64,000 nt of DNA from Limisphaera sp026417315 (GCF_049537125.1 NZ_JBMVQY010000001.1:868001-932000); one strand, 5' to 3'; counted from the first letter of the stretch, positions 45,252 through 53,999 are shown. Program-made: numbers and translations. Notes: generated by a model not told the origin, from the letters alone.

Positions 45252-45764
45252 ATGCCGATTTACGAGTTTGCCTGTCCCAAATGCCGGCGCATCTACAGCT
45301 TCCTGTCCAAGCGGGTGAACCCCGACCGAACACCCGTGTGCCCGAAATGCGGCAACAAAGACCTGGTCAAGCAGATCAGCCGGTTCGCCTTCGTGAAGGG
45401 GGTCCCCGAACCGACCAGCAAGGCTGCTGATGCCGAGGAGGGGCCGCCGGGTCCGGACTTCGATGATCCCCGCGTCGAACGGGTCATGCAGGAGCTGGAA
45501 CGGGACATGGAGCATTTGGACGAAAACAATCCGCGCCACATGGCCTACGTCATGCGCAAGATGAAGGATCTCATGCCGCCGGGCAGCGTGCCCAAAGAAC
45601 TGGACGTGGCCATCAAACGTTTGGAAGCCGGGGAAGACCCCGAGAAGATCGAAGAGGATATGGGCGACGTCCTGGGCGACCTCCTCGGACCGGAAGGCGA
45701 GGAGGACGAATTTGGCGGCGGGTTCGGCGGCTACACGCGCGACGAAGGTCTCTACGAGTACTGA
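45252..45764 (+). CDS. FmdB-family zinc-ribbon protein
   Basis: A 170-residue protein. The first 45 residues are the FmdB/CxxC_CxxC_SSSS zinc ribbon: MPIYEFACPKCRRIYSF and VCPKCGNKDLVKQISRFAF. The rest is acidic and helical (VMQELERDMEHLDENNPRHM, LEAGEDPEKIEED), ending in a Gly/Glu-rich tail, GEEDEFGGGFGGYTRDEGLY. FmdB-like proteins are proposed regulators, but the function is not proven; the long acidic extension is common in Verrucomicrobiota/Planctomycetota. The start is fixed by the invariant MPIYEF. Confidence 0.85.
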   Translation: MPIYEFACPKCRRIYSFLSKRVNPDRTPVCPKCGNKDLVKQISRFAFVKGVPEPTSKAADAEEGPPGPDFDDPRVERVMQELERDMEHLDENNPRHMAYVMRKMKDLMPPGSVPKELDVAIKRLEAGEDPEKIEEDMGDVLGDLLGPEGEEDEFGGGFGGYTRDEGLYEY

Positions 45765-46329
45765 GCGCGTTTGCGGGACGGTTCGCACGGGCCGGGCCTC
45801 AAAGAAACGGCCGGAGCAACTGCCTCCGCTGGAAGAACGCCGTTTCGAGAAAGCCGGCCTTCAACCACCCGGGCGGGTGCACCAGCAAAGTCGATCGGGG
45901 GCCTGGTTCTCAACAACCGCCCGCGACCGACGCGAAGGACTCATCCGCCTCCGGGCTCTGTCCTCGCGAACGATTCGATCCGCCGGTGGCCGATCCCGAG
46001 CCGTCGATGTCCGCGGCCTTCCCGCCGACTCTCCATCAAGTCGATGGCCCGCCGCTCGTGGGTCACCCGTCCGAGAGTGATGCCCCATCGGAGAGCGCGA
46101 GAGTCCGCCGCACGGAATGCAGAGAGGCTCCGCCCCATCACCGGTGCCTGCCGTGTCGCCTGCGGCTCGCGATTTGCCCGGGCCGTTTCGCTCTCCAGGG
46201 CACTCCGGTCGGGGCGTCCCCAAACCGCGGCAGAACCGCGACGCGAAATTCCCAGCTGCCCCGGATGCGTCGACCGTCCGACCCGCCGGCGGCTTTGTCA
46301 CCAGAATTGGGGACTGTGCCATTGCTCGG
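45765..46329. other. long intergenic region, left part
   Basis: First 565 bp of the longest gap in the window (1347 bp to dnaG). No protein with family features, no tRNA and no repeat was found. Confidence 0.4.
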
Positions 46330-46486
46330 AGGGGCTTAAGGTAGGGGCAGGTTGGCGATGCAAAAGGGCAAACCGTGTGCATGCCAAGAGGCGTAGAGCT
46401 GCCGCGCCGCATCGAACGCGAGACAATTTGAGTGCTTTGGGTCTCTGTGCCGGGCCGGATCCGTTCGGGATCCGGCCCGTTCCTTT
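46330..46486 (+). ncRNA. candidate structured RNA ending in a strong terminator
   Basis: Nested pairings are visible: GGCAG (46346-46350) with CTGCC (46399-46403) encloses TTGGC-g-ATGCA (46352-46362) paired to TGCATGCCAA (46378-46387) around a loop containing GGGCAAACC. The element ends in a perfect 12-bp hairpin with a T-rich tail (46451-46486). This could be a small RNA or a regulatory leader without a nearby gene. I could not match it to 6S, SRP, RNase P, tmRNA or a known riboswitch. A poor promoter-like TTGTCA lies at 46295-46300. Confidence 0.3.
46451..46486 (+). terminator. perfect 12-bp hairpin terminator
   Basis: CGGGCCGGATCC (46451-46462) pairs perfectly with GGATCCGGCCCG (46468-46479) around a 5-nt loop GTTCG. 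TTCCTTT follows (46480-46486). The nearest upstream gene ends 690 bp away, so it should end some other transcript. Confidence 0.6.
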
Positions 46487-47111
46487 GCGCGGATCGGATC
46501 GCCCCCGGTAACGAAACGTGTTCTGCCATAACCGTCGTCTCGTCCGCTTGGAGGCGCATTTCACCGAGCCCTCGAGCCCGACCCCGAGGTTCGGCCCCAG
46601 GTCGCTGAACGACGCCCCGGCCCAACGCAGGATCTCGTCAGGTGCCGACCCACCGGCGCTCGGTCCACGGGCCTCCATGCCGCCAGCACCCACCTTTGAG
46701 GTCGCTCCGCGCAGATGCAGCTCCGGAACCGGCAAACGCAGCCCGCAACCCCTCAACTCTTGGGAGAGCCCTCTGGCTTCCCGGGTCGGCCCCCGTCCGT
46801 ATGGTCCGGGATCGGGCGGCGCGTTCCCCGTGCGACCGCTGAATGCGCTACGCCCGCGGCAGCCCCGGCCTGCCAACTGCCCCAACCTCCCCCGGGCATT
46901 TGCGAGCTCATTTGTTGGGCTCCATCGGGCGGTCCTCCCCGACACCAACTTTGCCGGGCCTTCATGGAACCGAGCCCGCTGCCCACTTCGGCAACCCAGG
47001 GCGCTGCATCGCCAGACTGGACTTTCCGCCGACGCCGCACAGATTCTGTTCACGAACGATCAGCTTTCGGCGTGCAGGTGCGTCGGACTGGTCGGCCACG
47101 GGGCCAGTGCG
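46487..47111. other. long intergenic region, right part
   Basis: 625 bp before dnaG. Open frames run through it on both strands, including one continuous with dnaG, but their Arg/Pro/Ser composition and lack of motifs argue against coding. No promoter stands out. Confidence 0.4.
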
Positions 47112-48926
47112 ATGGCTGGAGTGTTCTCGCAAACGACGCTGGAACAAATCCGTGCCGCCAATGACATCGTCGAAGTCATCGGCGCATACCTCCCGTTGAA
47201 GCGGCGCGGCGCCAACTTCGTGGCGCTCTGCCCCTTTCACAAGGAAAAAACCCCCAGCTTTCACGTCCATCCCCAGCGACAAATCTTCCACTGCTTCGGC
47301 TGTCACAAGGGCGGCGATGTTTTCACCTTCGTTCAGGAGATCGAACACCTGACCTTTCCCGAGGCCGTGCGGAGACTCGCCGAGCGCGCGGGCATTCCGC
47401 TGGCCTGGGACCAAGACGACGCCGCCCGCGCCACGCGCCAGCTCAAGGAACGGCTGTACGATCTCCTGGAACAAATCACGCGCCGCTGGCAAAACGTCCT
47501 GGCCAACGAAGCCGCGGGCCAGCCGGCGCGCGAGTATCTCGCCCGGCGCGGTGTGCCGGAGGAAATGATCCGATTGTTCCGGCTGGGCGCCGCCCCCATG
47601 GCCTGGGACGACACCGTGAACTGGGCCCGGAGCAAGGGGTTCGACCTGGAACTGGTCGAGCAAGCCGGCTTGATTGTTCGCCGCGAAGACGGAAGCGGCT
47701 ATTACGACCGGTTCCGGGGCCGGCTGATCTTCCCCATCTGCGACGAACAGGGCCGTGTGGTGGCCTTCAGCGGAAGAGTTCTCGAAGCCGAGGCCCCAAC
47801 CGCCAAATACATCAATTCCCCGGACACTCCGCTCTTCAACAAGGGCCGGATCTTCTACGGGCTGGACAAGACCAAACGCGCCATCCTCGACGCCGGCTTC
47901 GCCGTGATTTGCGAAGGTCAACTGGATCTGATCGCCTGCTATCAAGCCGGCGTGCAAAACGTGGTCGCCCCCCTCGGCACGGCCTTCACCTCGAACCATG
48001 CACGACTGCTCCGCCGCTACGTTCAGGAGGCGGTGCTCTGTTTCGACTCGGACGAGGCAGGTCAAAAAGCCATGGTGCGGGCCCTCGACCCCCTCCTGGA
48101 GGCGGGCATGGTCGTGCGCGTGGCCGTCGTGCCGGCCCCGGACGACCCGGACAGCTACATCCGCACCCATGGCTCCGAAGCCTTCCGTGCCCTGGTCGCC
48201 GCGGCCCAAGACTTCTTTGAATACCACTTGAAACAGCTCTGTCGCCGATATGATCTCAACACCGACCGCGGCCGCCTGGCCATTGTGGAGGGCATGGCCG
48301 AAGCCGTCCTCAAAACCGACAATGCCCTGCTCATCGAGACGCACGCGCGCAAAACGGCCCATGTCCTGGGCGTAAGCCCCGATGCCGTCCTGAGCGAGTT
48401 TCGCCGTCACGGCCGAAATCGCGTCGAACCCGCAACCCCGGAGACGATCCAAACGCACGCAGGGCCTCCGGCCCCCGCTGCACCCCCTCCGCTGGAGGAA
48501 TGGCTGCTCCGGCTCCTGCTCACGAACGAGGCCGCCGTGGAGTGGGTCGCAGAGCATCTGTCTCCGGACTGGCTCCAGCACGAAGGCGTGCGCAGGGCCG
48601 TTCAAATGCGCCTCCAACTCCACCGCGAACGACGCTGGACGGGAGTGGCGGACCTCATTCAGACCCTGCCCGAACCCGCCTTGCAATCGCTCGTGAGCGC
48701 GTGTGCCGTGGACGATCGCCCCCTGCCACAACCGGCGCGGCAACTGCGGGATGTCACCCTGCGGCTGCGCAACGCCCATCTGGATCGACAGATCCGGGAC
48801 CGCACCCGACGACTCGCGCAACCCGGCATCCCGGAATCGGAACGGCTCGCTTGTCTCCAAGAAATCCAACAACTGCGTGCCCAGAAGCTGACCGACCTGC
48901 CGCTACCCGCAAACCTGATCGAGTAA
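47112..48926 (+). CDS. dnaG: DNA primase
   Basis: A 604-residue primase that makes RNA primers at the replication fork. The zinc-binding domain has CPFHKEKTPSF (C40, H43) and HCFGCHKGGDVFTF (C61, C64). The catalytic core shows YFDRFRGRLIFPI as YYDRFRGRLIFPICDEQGRV, AFSGRVL, YINSPDTPLFNKG and the TOPRIM domain with ICEGQLDLIACYQAG, APLGTAFT and CFDSDEAGQKA. Residues about 440-604 are the helical helicase-interaction region. The ATG at 47112 gives the normal N-terminus FSQTTLEQIRAANDIVEVI. No rpoD or rpsU accompanies it, unlike the enterobacterial arrangement. Confidence 0.95.
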   Translation: MAGVFSQTTLEQIRAANDIVEVIGAYLPLKRRGANFVALCPFHKEKTPSFHVHPQRQIFHCFGCHKGGDVFTFVQEIEHLTFPEAVRRLAERAGIPLAWDQDDAARATRQLKERLYDLLEQITRRWQNVLANEAAGQPAREYLARRGVPEEMIRLFRLGAAPMAWDDTVNWARSKGFDLELVEQAGLIVRREDGSGYYDRFRGRLIFPICDEQGRVVAFSGRVLEAEAPTAKYINSPDTPLFNKGRIFYGLDKTKRAILDAGFAVICEGQLDLIACYQAGVQNVVAPLGTAFTSNHARLLRRYVQEAVLCFDSDEAGQKAMVRALDPLLEAGMVVRVAVVPAPDDPDSYIRTHGSEAFRALVAAAQDFFEYHLKQLCRRYDLNTDRGRLAIVEGMAEAVLKTDNALLIETHARKTAHVLGVSPDAVLSEFRRHGRNRVEPATPETIQTHAGPPAPAAPPPLEEWLLRLLLTNEAAVEWVAEHLSPDWLQHEGVRRAVQMRLQLHRERRWTGVADLIQTLPEPALQSLVSACAVDDRPLPQPARQLRDVTLRLRNAHLDRQIRDRTRRLAQPGIPESERLACLQEIQQLRAQKLTDLPLPANLIE

Positions 48927-48957
48927 CGAGGGGCACGCCGCTGACGATTCGCTCCAT

Positions 48958-49848
48958 CTATCGGGAAGCGCCCTCAGGTCCGGCCGCGAATTGCGGGTGT
49001 CGCCGCAAGGCTTCCCAGGTCGCCGGTCGCAGCGGCCCCGGCGGCTCCCCCGGCTCCCAAGCGGGCTCGGCCGTCGCGGACCGACGTACCCGGGCCAGCC
49101 AATCGACATCCAGCGGACGGTCCAACCATTCCAAGCGGTTCGAGGCCACCGTGGTCTCCTCCTTCATCCCCACGGCACAGCCGCGGCCCACGAAGAAGCC
49201 CGCCAACAGCAGGGCCACACGGACGCGGTTGCTCCGCGAGTACGTCGCCAGCAGGCAGGGCCGCGTCGGGTCCAGCCGTCGAAACACCTGCCGAAACAGC
49301 CTCGCCGTCCAAAGCTCCGGGTTTCGCTGCGGCGAAAAAGGATCGTATGCGATGCCATCCGGCGCCGGCAACGCAAGGTCCGGCTCGGCCATCCGAACGG
49401 CAAAGTCGCCGGAAACGAATTCCCATTGGACTTTTGCCTCCCCGATCGTCCCGCTCCATCCCCGGCCCTCCACAAACACGTCCAACACCCCCTGCCAACC
49501 CGCCAGATAAGCCAGGCGCCCGGCATGCCTCCGGGCAAACCGCAACGGCTCCAACGACAGGTCAAAACTCAACAATCGCACCCGCACCGGCCAGGCTGAT
49601 GCCGCCTGCAGCATCGCCAGCGCGTTGGCTCCCGCCCCCAGCCCCACATCCCAAAGGACCACTTCCCTGCCCTGCTGGGCCGCAAACCGCTGCGCGAGTC
49701 GCAACTGCTCCACGTACAATCGAGCGGCCTCCACGGCGGGACCACAGCCCGGATGCATGATCTCGCCAAACGCCTCGTCCCGCACGGCCCAGGCACCGGA
49801 CGCCAAACGGACCAACTCGAATGAAGGTTGCCCTTCTTGGGGATTCAT
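48958..49848 (-). CDS. MnmC-like (DUF752-type) SAM-dependent methyltransferase
   Basis: A 296-residue methyltransferase. The SAM-binding motif reads LWDVGLGAGANALAML, and YDPFSPQRNPELWT is the signature of the MnmC N-terminal methyltransferase family, which finishes 5-methylaminomethyl-uridine in tRNA wobble positions. The N-terminus SGAWAVRDEAFGEIMHPGCGP fits the same family (usually ....GEAMHS..GP). The FAD-dependent MnmC oxidase half is absent, so it is the stand-alone form. The ATG at 49848 was chosen because it gives a typical start; the longer frame would run toward the tRNA gene. It lies 73 bp downstream of tRNA-Ala, same strand. Confidence 0.8.
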   Translation of the reverse strand: MNPQEGQPSFELVRLASGAWAVRDEAFGEIMHPGCGPAVEAARLYVEQLRLAQRFAAQQGREVVLWDVGLGAGANALAMLQAASAWPVRVRLLSFDLSLEPLRFARRHAGRLAYLAGWQGVLDVFVEGRGWSGTIGEAKVQWEFVSGDFAVRMAEPDLALPAPDGIAYDPFSPQRNPELWTARLFRQVFRRLDPTRPCLLATYSRSNRVRVALLLAGFFVGRGCAVGMKEETTVASNRLEWLDRPLDVDWLARVRRSATAEPAWEPGEPPGPLRPATWEALRRHPQFAAGPEGASR

Positions 49849-49921
49849 CTGACACAAGACCGGCCGGGGCAGTTCCTTGCGTGTCCGCCTCCGTTCCAAG
49901 AAGCCTCAAAAAAAAAGAGAT

Positions 49922-49997
49922 TGGTGGAGCCGAGGGGATTCGAACCCCTGACCTTCTCATTGCGAACGAGACGCTCTACCAACTGAGCTACGACCCC
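49922..49997 (-). tRNA. tRNA-Ala(CGC)
   Basis: A complete 76-nt cloverleaf read on the minus strand. The acceptor GGGGTCG pairs with CGGCTCC, including the G3-U70 wobble that identifies alanine tRNAs. The D arm is GCTC/GAGC, the anticodon loop TTCGCAA gives anticodon CGC (codon GCG), and the T arm is AGGGGTTCGAATCCCCT. The 3' CCA is encoded. Confidence 0.95.
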
Positions 49998-50637
49998 ACC
50001 TTCGACCGCCGCGCTGCAGCGGCTCCGGCCACTACGGACCCTTCGAGAAGTCCGTACCGGCGCTCATCAATATGCTCCAGCCGCAGCCCTGCGCAAGTGC
50101 TTTCAAATCCTACCGCCGGACAGTCGCCAGAGCCACCCGGCTCCCCGCCCTTTTCAGGGACCGGCCGACCCGGGCCCCGGGCTGCATCTCGGGGTGGCGG
50201 CCTCCGCGGTCTTGCAGCTTCGTCCCGCCCGCAACGTACTTCCGAGTGCCCCGTCGGTGGCCGGCGCGAGGGCAGGCCGGCCTGGTATAGCACATGCAAG
50301 GCTCACGTGCCGACGGTTCTCCCGTAGTTCATCCCCCCGGGGCTGCCTGTCGGGACTCGAACAGCCCGAGCGCGCCAAGAGCTCCTCCCGTGCCCGGGCC
50401 CCGGAAAATGCAGCGACCTCATGGGGCCGACCCCATGTTGACCGGCCCGCGTTCCGCCAGGACAGCTGCAATGAGAAGCAATCCATCGTAACGGATGTCC
50501 AAACCAGTTTTGCTTCTGCTTGCCCGCAACCGCAGCGCTCTCCAACATGGAGGCGTCTGCGGTCCGGGCACACCGACCCCTCGGAAAGGCGGCCGCCCCC
50601 CGGGACACCGCAAGGATCAACAAACAGGCAACCGACG
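49998..50637. other. intergenic region upstream of cydB
   Basis: 640 bp with no cydA, although cydA normally precedes cydB. It holds the inverted repeat at 50420-50437. The open frame continuous with cydB has no recognisable content before the Met at 50638. Confidence 0.45.
50420..50437. repeat. perfect inverted repeat upstream of cydB
   Basis: CATGGGG (50420-50426) and CCCCATG (50431-50437) with a 4-nt spacer CCGA, 200 bp before the cydB start. It could be an operator or a small hairpin; nothing else supports a specific role. Confidence 0.4.
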
Positions 50638-51669
50638 ATGAGCTGGGAGTCGCTGCACCTGCCGACCGTGTGGTACATCCTGATCGGCGTGCTTTTCACA
50701 GGGTACGCGATGCTGGATGGATTCGACCTCGGCATCGGCGGCCTTCATCTGTTCGCCCGCAAGGATGAGGAGCGTCGCCTCCTGCTCAACGCCATCGGGC
50801 CGGTATGGGACGGCAATGAAGTGTGGCTGGTCACGGGCGGCGGGGCCCTGTTTGCCGCCTTCCCGCACGTCTATGCCACGGTGTTCTCGGGGTTCTATCT
50901 TCCGTTTATTCTGCTGCTGGTCGCCCTCATCTTCCGCGCGGTGGCGATCGAGTTTCGCAGCAAACAGCCCATGCCGTGGTGGCGGCAGATGTGGGATGTG
51001 GGGTTCGCCGCGGGCAGCGTTGGGTCGGCTTTTTTGCTCGGCGTGGTGATGGGCAACATCGCCTGGGGCATTCCCCTCAATGAAAACTGCGAATACATCG
51101 GCGGCTTTTGGAACCTGTTTCATCCCTACGCATTGTTGCTGGGCGTCACCACGGTGGCGTTGTTCATGATGCACGGGTGCATCTATGCCCTGTTGAAGAT
51201 CGACGGGCCGTTCCATGAGACACTGCGCGTCTGGGTCACCCGCTGCATCATCTTCTTCATCATCTGCTACGGCATTACCACCATGGCCACCTTGATTTAT
51301 GTGCCGCACATGGCGGCTCGCGTCCGGGCCCATCCCTGGCTCTTTGGCCTGGCACTGGTCAACATGCTGGCCATCGCCAACATCCCGCGCGAGATTCACC
51401 ACGGGCGCGACGGACGGGCCTTCCTGTCCTCGTGCGTGGCCATGGTGGCCCTGATGAGCTTGTTCGGGCTGGAAATGTATCCGCACTTGATCTACAGCCA
51501 GCCGGAACCGGCCCACAGTTTGACCATTTACAACGCCGCTTCGTCCCCGAAGACGTTGACGATCATGCTGATCATTGCCGCCATCGGGATGCCCATCGTG
51601 CTGGCCTACACGGTCAGTATTTACTGGATCTTCCGCGGCAAGGTCCGGCTGGACCGCATGAGTTATTGA
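50638..51669 (+). CDS. cydB: cytochrome bd ubiquinol oxidase subunit II
   Basis: A 343-residue integral membrane protein with about eight or nine helices. The family start is clear: WYILIGVLFTGYAMLDGFDLGIG, then RRLLLNAIGPVWDGNEVWLV and GGGALFAAFPHVYATVFSGFY. CydB pairs with CydA in the bd-type quinol oxidase, reducing oxygen in the inner membrane; CydA carries the haems. No cydA or cydX is in this window, which is unusual. The ATG at 50638 fixes the N-terminus; AGG 9 nt upstream is a weak ribosome-binding site. Confidence 0.93.
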   Translation: MSWESLHLPTVWYILIGVLFTGYAMLDGFDLGIGGLHLFARKDEERRLLLNAIGPVWDGNEVWLVTGGGALFAAFPHVYATVFSGFYLPFILLLVALIFRAVAIEFRSKQPMPWWRQMWDVGFAAGSVGSAFLLGVVMGNIAWGIPLNENCEYIGGFWNLFHPYALLLGVTTVALFMMHGCIYALLKIDGPFHETLRVWVTRCIIFFIICYGITTMATLIYVPHMAARVRAHPWLFGLALVNMLAIANIPREIHHGRDGRAFLSSCVAMVALMSLFGLEMYPHLIYSQPEPAHSLTIYNAASSPKTLTIMLIIAAIGMPIVLAYTVSIYWIFRGKVRLDRMSY

Positions 51670-52057
51670 AGCTCCGCAAAGCCGGATCTTTTCGCCTCCG
51701 ACAGAGGCCCGGCGCTCTACTCAGAACCCCCTGTGGGCCGCCCACCTGCCCGGGCGCCCGGTGAGTGCCGGGACCGGTGTGGTGGATCCCCTCCGCATGC
51801 GGGGCGCGACCCTGGTGCAAAAACGTCGGGTGCGTCGGCAGCGGAGGCCCCAACCGCGCCCGGGTGCGACGTCCGTGGGCATCCTTCCGTTCCGCGCAGC
51901 CGGAACTCATGATTCAGCCCGCCGCACCCGGACCCCGGGCCTCCGGGCGTACATCGCCGGGGTCTCCGGCCCGGAAGTGTCCGGTCGGCAACGAACTGTC
52001 CCCCGGGCCTTCGGGCTTGTGGGAATCCCAAGATCGGGTCAGAGTAGAACGGGGTGC
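51670..52057. other. intergenic region between cydB and tRNA-Ile
   Basis: 388 bp. No protein or RNA is visible apart from the flanking genes. TTGTGG at 52017-52022 could be part of the tRNA promoter, but no good -10 box follows at the right distance. Confidence 0.4.
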
Positions 52058-52133
52058 GGGCCCATAGCTCAGGGGTCAGAGCAGGCGACTCATAATCGCT
52101 TGGTCGCAGGTTCGAATCCTGCTGGGCCCACCA
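52058..52133 (+). tRNA. tRNA-Ile2(CAU), lysidine-dependent
   Basis: A 76-nt cloverleaf. GGGCCCA pairs with TGGGCCC and the 3' CCA is encoded. The anticodon loop CTCATAA gives CAT. The anticodon arm GGCGACTCATAATCGCT and following TGGTCGC match the Escherichia coli isoleucine AUA-decoding tRNA (ileX type), not initiator or elongator methionine tRNA. Its C34 must be changed to lysidine by TilS to read AUA. Confidence 0.88.
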
Positions 52134-52140
52134 GCTTCTC

Positions 52141-52800
52141 TCAGCGGTCCGCGGAGTCCTCCAACCCCAACCACCGGGCCAGGCTTTCGTAATCCTGAAC
52201 GACGTAATCTGCGTCGCGGAGTTCCTCGGGGGGATGCGTGTTGGCGATGGCGACCACGCGCATGCCCGCGGCGCGGCCCGCGGCGATTCCCGGCAGAGAG
52301 TCCTCGATGACGCAGCACTGTTGCGGCTCCACCTTCAGCCGGTTCGCCACGTGCAGGAAAATATCAGGGGCGGGCTTGCCCCGCGGCACCTCCATTCCAC
52401 TGACCGTGACGGCAAAGCAATCCCGCAAGCCGCTCAGATCCAAGACGGCCTCGATCACCGGCCGCTCCGAGCCCGACGCCAGTCCCAGAAGGGTCCGGCC
52501 CTGCAAGCGGCGAACCAAGTTCACCGCGCCGCCAAACAACGGTCGCCGAGAAGCCAGCAGGGCCAGCAAATGCCGGCGCTTCATCGCGAGCAATTCTTCC
52601 AGAGACACCGACAGCCGGTGCCGCCGGAGAAAGTCCGCCCACAATTCGCCGTCCGATCGCCCCACGTAGTCGCGGAAACGGATTCCGCCCCCATCCGGGT
52701 AACCCAGCGCTGCCAAAGTCTCGCGAGTGGCGCGTTCGTGCAGCGGTTCGCTGTCCACAATCACGCCGTCCATGTCGAAAATGACCGCCGCAGGCACCAT
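52141..52800 (-). CDS. HAD-superfamily phosphatase, beta-phosphoglucomutase-like
   Basis: A 219-residue HAD hydrolase (subfamily IA, cap type 1). Motif I is FDMDGVIVDSEPLH with nucleophile Asp9 and Asp11, motif II is GLASGSERPV, motif III is Lys in PRGKPAPDIF, and motif IV is CVIEDSLPGIAAGRAAGM. These are typical of beta-phosphoglucomutases and sugar-phosphate phosphatases; the exact substrate is open. It starts 6 bp after the stop of the EVE-domain gene, so the two are probably co-transcribed. Confidence 0.88.
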   Translation of the reverse strand: MVPAAVIFDMDGVIVDSEPLHERATRETLAALGYPDGGGIRFRDYVGRSDGELWADFLRRHRLSVSLEELLAMKRRHLLALLASRRPLFGGAVNLVRRLQGRTLLGLASGSERPVIEAVLDLSGLRDCFAVTVSGMEVPRGKPAPDIFLHVANRLKVEPQQCCVIEDSLPGIAAGRAAGMRVVAIANTHPPEELRDADYVVQDYESLARWLGLEDSADR

Positions 52801-52806
52801 GAACCC

Positions 52807-53220
52807 CTACACTTGCGTCTGCGCCAGGGCCAGCAGGCGCTTCCATTGCGCCGCCGTCACCGGCAGGACGGACAGCCGCGATTGCCGCACCAACGCCATG
52901 TTACGCAGCTCGGGATCGCTCTTGATCTCCGCCAGGGTCACCGGTCGGGCGAGTGGCTTGACCGGCTCGAGATCCACGGCCACCCAGTCCCCCTCGCGTG
53001 CCGTGGGATCGGGATAGGCTTCCCGCCGCACCCGGGCCAGCCCCACCACGGCTCGCTCGGATCCGCTGTGGTAGAAGGCCACCCAATCTCCCTTTCGCAT
53101 CGCCCGTAGATGATTCCGGGCTTGATAATTCCGCACGCCGGTCCAGGCGGTGCCACCCTCGGCAACAAAGTCAGCCCATGAATACTCGCCGGGCTCCTGC
53201 TTGACCAACCAGTATTGCAC
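52807..53220 (-). CDS. EVE-domain protein
   Basis: A 137-residue single-domain protein of the EVE/PUA-like superfamily (thymocyte nuclear protein 1 type). It shows YWLVKQEPGEYSWADF, the invariant TAWTGVRNYQARNHLRAM, GDWVAFYHSGSERAVVGLARV and a later LPVTAAQWKRLL. EVE domains bind modified bases in RNA or DNA and are often linked to restriction or RNA modification, but no such partner is adjacent. The GTG at 53220 gives the family's standard N-terminus (VQYWLVK); a TTG at 53238 would add six residues. A 15-bp palindrome lies 25-40 bp upstream of it. Confidence 0.88.
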   Translation of the reverse strand: MQYWLVKQEPGEYSWADFVAEGGTAWTGVRNYQARNHLRAMRKGDWVAFYHSGSERAVVGLARVRREAYPDPTAREGDWVAVDLEPVKPLARPVTLAEIKSDPELRNMALVRQSRLSVLPVTAAQWKRLLALAQTQV

Positions 53221-53245
53221 GGGCGCGAGCTTGCCCAAAACGCCG

Positions 53246-53260
53246 GGCGCTGTCAGCGCC
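53246..53260. repeat. perfect 15-bp palindrome before the EVE gene
   Basis: GGCGCTG-T-CAGCGCC, 25 bp upstream of the GTG at 53220. Possible operator for the EVE-HAD operon, or a leader hairpin. Confidence 0.35.
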
Positions 53261-53910
53261 GAAACGCCTCAGGGACGCATCGCCCGGAATCGAATCCCCG
53301 GCCGGAGAGGGCCGCCTCCTGGGGCACCGTGGCGTTCGGACCGGCAGCACGGCATTGCCCCGGGGCCGGCTCCGGAACCGGCCAGGCAGGCGTCCCGCCG
53401 CCCTGTGCGTGACGTGGTACCCGAACGGTCTCACGCCCTTTCCACCTCCGCCCCTTGGTCACCCCCTTGGGTTGTCTCCTCCTGCGCCTCCGCACGAGCC
53501 GGCAAAGCCGCAGCTGTTCGCCACCCGGTGAGGGCGCCGTCTGCCGTCGTGGCACGTGGACCTGTTTGCCGAGCCCGCCAAAGTGCACGTTGTTCACGGC
53601 GCTCCTGGACCAATCGTTGAAAAGGTCGTTGGCACAGATCTGGTCTCGCCCGCAGCCAGGAGGCAGTCCTGCGCCGCTCGGCGGCTTTCTTTAGCGGAGA
53701 GAACCCTGGCCCTGCCCGCCTCCCGTCAGGTCGGAAACATGGGCGTGCCCAATGGGGCAACCGTGCGACATCTCTGCCGACCCGACGGGCGGGGAACTCG
53801 GGTTCGGGATCCATCCTGCACCTTTGGGCCCAATCTTTCACGGCAGCGACGGTGCCTCCGGCAGGGTCCCACACCGTTGGCGCCCCTGAATCCCGTCCCT
53901 TCCAACGAAG
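53261..53910. other. intergenic region
   Basis: 650 bp without a convincing gene on either strand. A TTCGATTC-like stretch near 53287 looked like a tRNA T arm but has no matching stem. Confidence 0.4.
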
Positions 53911-53946
53911 ACGGCCACGAGAAGCCATGCAGCCACTCGTGGCCGT
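53911..53946 (-). terminator. hairpin downstream of the PEP-CTERM gene
   Basis: ACGGCCACGAG (53911-53921) and CTCGTGGCCGT (53936-53946) form a perfect 11-bp stem with a 14-nt loop, beginning 53 bp after the PEP-CTERM stop in transcription direction. The following bases (CTTCGTTGG) are only slightly T-rich. Confidence 0.4.
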
Positions 53947-53999
53947 GACCCAGTTGGGAGCGAGAACGGGTCAGGATCCAAGGGAGCCAGGATGCCGTC

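Noticed and set aside
46363..46377. GGGCAAACC resembling the core of a class I cyclic-di-GMP riboswitch
   Set aside because: The rest of the aptamer, including the GACGCAAAGCC segment and the tetraloop receptor, is missing, and no gene lies downstream within reach.
46298..47053. 251-codon minus-strand frame in the long gap before dnaG
   Set aside because: Low-complexity Arg/Gly/Ser sequence without motifs, crossing the strong hairpin at 46451-46486.
50345..50365. GGGACTCGAAC-like stretch resembling a tRNA T arm on the minus strand
   Set aside because: The flanking bases do not form the T stem, and no acceptor or anticodon arm can be drawn.
53280..53300. GAATCGAATCCCC resembling a T arm
   Set aside because: No complementary T stem and no surrounding cloverleaf.
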